A DNA stretch of 64,000 nt, from positions 1-64,000 of the forward strand of contig NZ_AKJW01000026.1 in the NCBI RefSeq assembly GCF_000282135.1, given 5' to 3'. Below, piece by piece: positions 63,951 to 64,000 of the stretch. Under the pieces are notes generated by a model that was not told where the DNA came from, searched no databases, and saw only the letters and a program-made list of their open reading frames with translations. Position 1 is the stretch's first letter; each line of letters begins with the position of its first letter. The stretch is from Herbaspirillum sp. CF444 (GTDB lineage: Bacteria > Pseudomonadota > Gammaproteobacteria > Burkholderiales > Burkholderiaceae_D). The translations under genes and the position numbers were made by a program.

Positions 63951-64000
63951 ATGACACTCACCGAACTCAAGTACATCGTCGCCGTCGCGCGCCAAAAGCA
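63951..64000 (+). CDS. oxyR: hydrogen peroxide regulator OxyR, N-terminal fragment
   Basis: The first 16 codons read MTLTELKYIVAVARQK, which is the start of OxyR-type LysR regulators; the rest lies beyond the window. oxyR next to recG is common in Burkholderiales, which supports the call. Too short to test for the redox cysteines. Confidence 0.7.
   Translation, partial: MTLTELKYIVAVARQK

Overview
The window looks like a chromosomal segment of a GC-rich betaproteobacterium of the order Burkholderiales, most likely Oxalobacteraceae and plausibly Herbaspirillum or a close relative. This is inferred from the gene set: an oxyR/recG/queA/tgt neighbourhood, yajC-secD-secF followed by tcdA, two porins of the Burkholderia/Herbaspirillum type, a pilV-pilW-pilX-pilE set and a short FadR-type regulator next to manD. 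No rRNA, tRNA, CRISPR array, prophage or transposase was seen. Nearly all of the sequence is protein-coding: 53 genes, two of them cut by the window edges.

Layout. 1-6.3 kb: the end of a fused hydantoinase/oxoprolinase gene, a chemoreceptor, an aldo/keto reductase, a secreted protein of unknown function and a small membrane protein. 6.6-11.9 kb: fadE (beta-oxidation), facing a five-gene run encoding a YpfJ-type zinc metallopeptidase, a MAPEG protein, an unknown 89-residue protein, an S4 RNA-binding protein and a DUF924 protein. 12-17.1 kb: type IV pilus minor pilins pilV-pilW-pilX-pilE-fimT running directly into ribD-ribE (riboflavin). 17.2-24.3 kb: an old-yellow-enzyme reductase with an operator in front of it, a membrane-bound GGDEF protein, an AI-2E-type transporter with a long C-terminal domain, and a DUF3311/sodium-solute symporter pair.

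24.3-36.8 kb is devoted to sugar acids. One module has an enolase-superfamily dehydratase, a dihydrodipicolinate-synthase-family lyase, an MFS transporter, a LysR regulator and a porin. The next is a gluconate/idonate operon, gntP-gntK-idnO-idnD, divergent from a LacI-family GntR. 37-39.7 kb: a periplasmic gamma-glutamyltransferase followed by an intergenic region that is one giant imperfect palindrome of about 612 bp. 39.7-44 kb: tcdA and the Sec accessory genes secF, secD, yajC.

44.3-57 kb: an acyl-CoA synthetase and a carbohydrate cluster (GH31 glycosidase, a complete sugar ABC importer, a porin, a FadR-type GntR regulator and manD). This cluster separates yajC-secDF from tgt-queA, which are adjacent in many bacteria. 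57-64 kb: tgt and queA (queuosine tRNA modification), recG, a DUF4153 membrane protein, a cytochrome c and the first codons of oxyR.

The strongest non-coding signals are the 612-bp palindrome (38995-39606), a dispersed cloverleaf-like repeat present three times (6494, 39259, 56987), a nested 41-bp palindrome in front of the symporter operon, and repeated operators that tie the LysR, LacI-type GntR and FadR-type GntR regulators to their own clusters.
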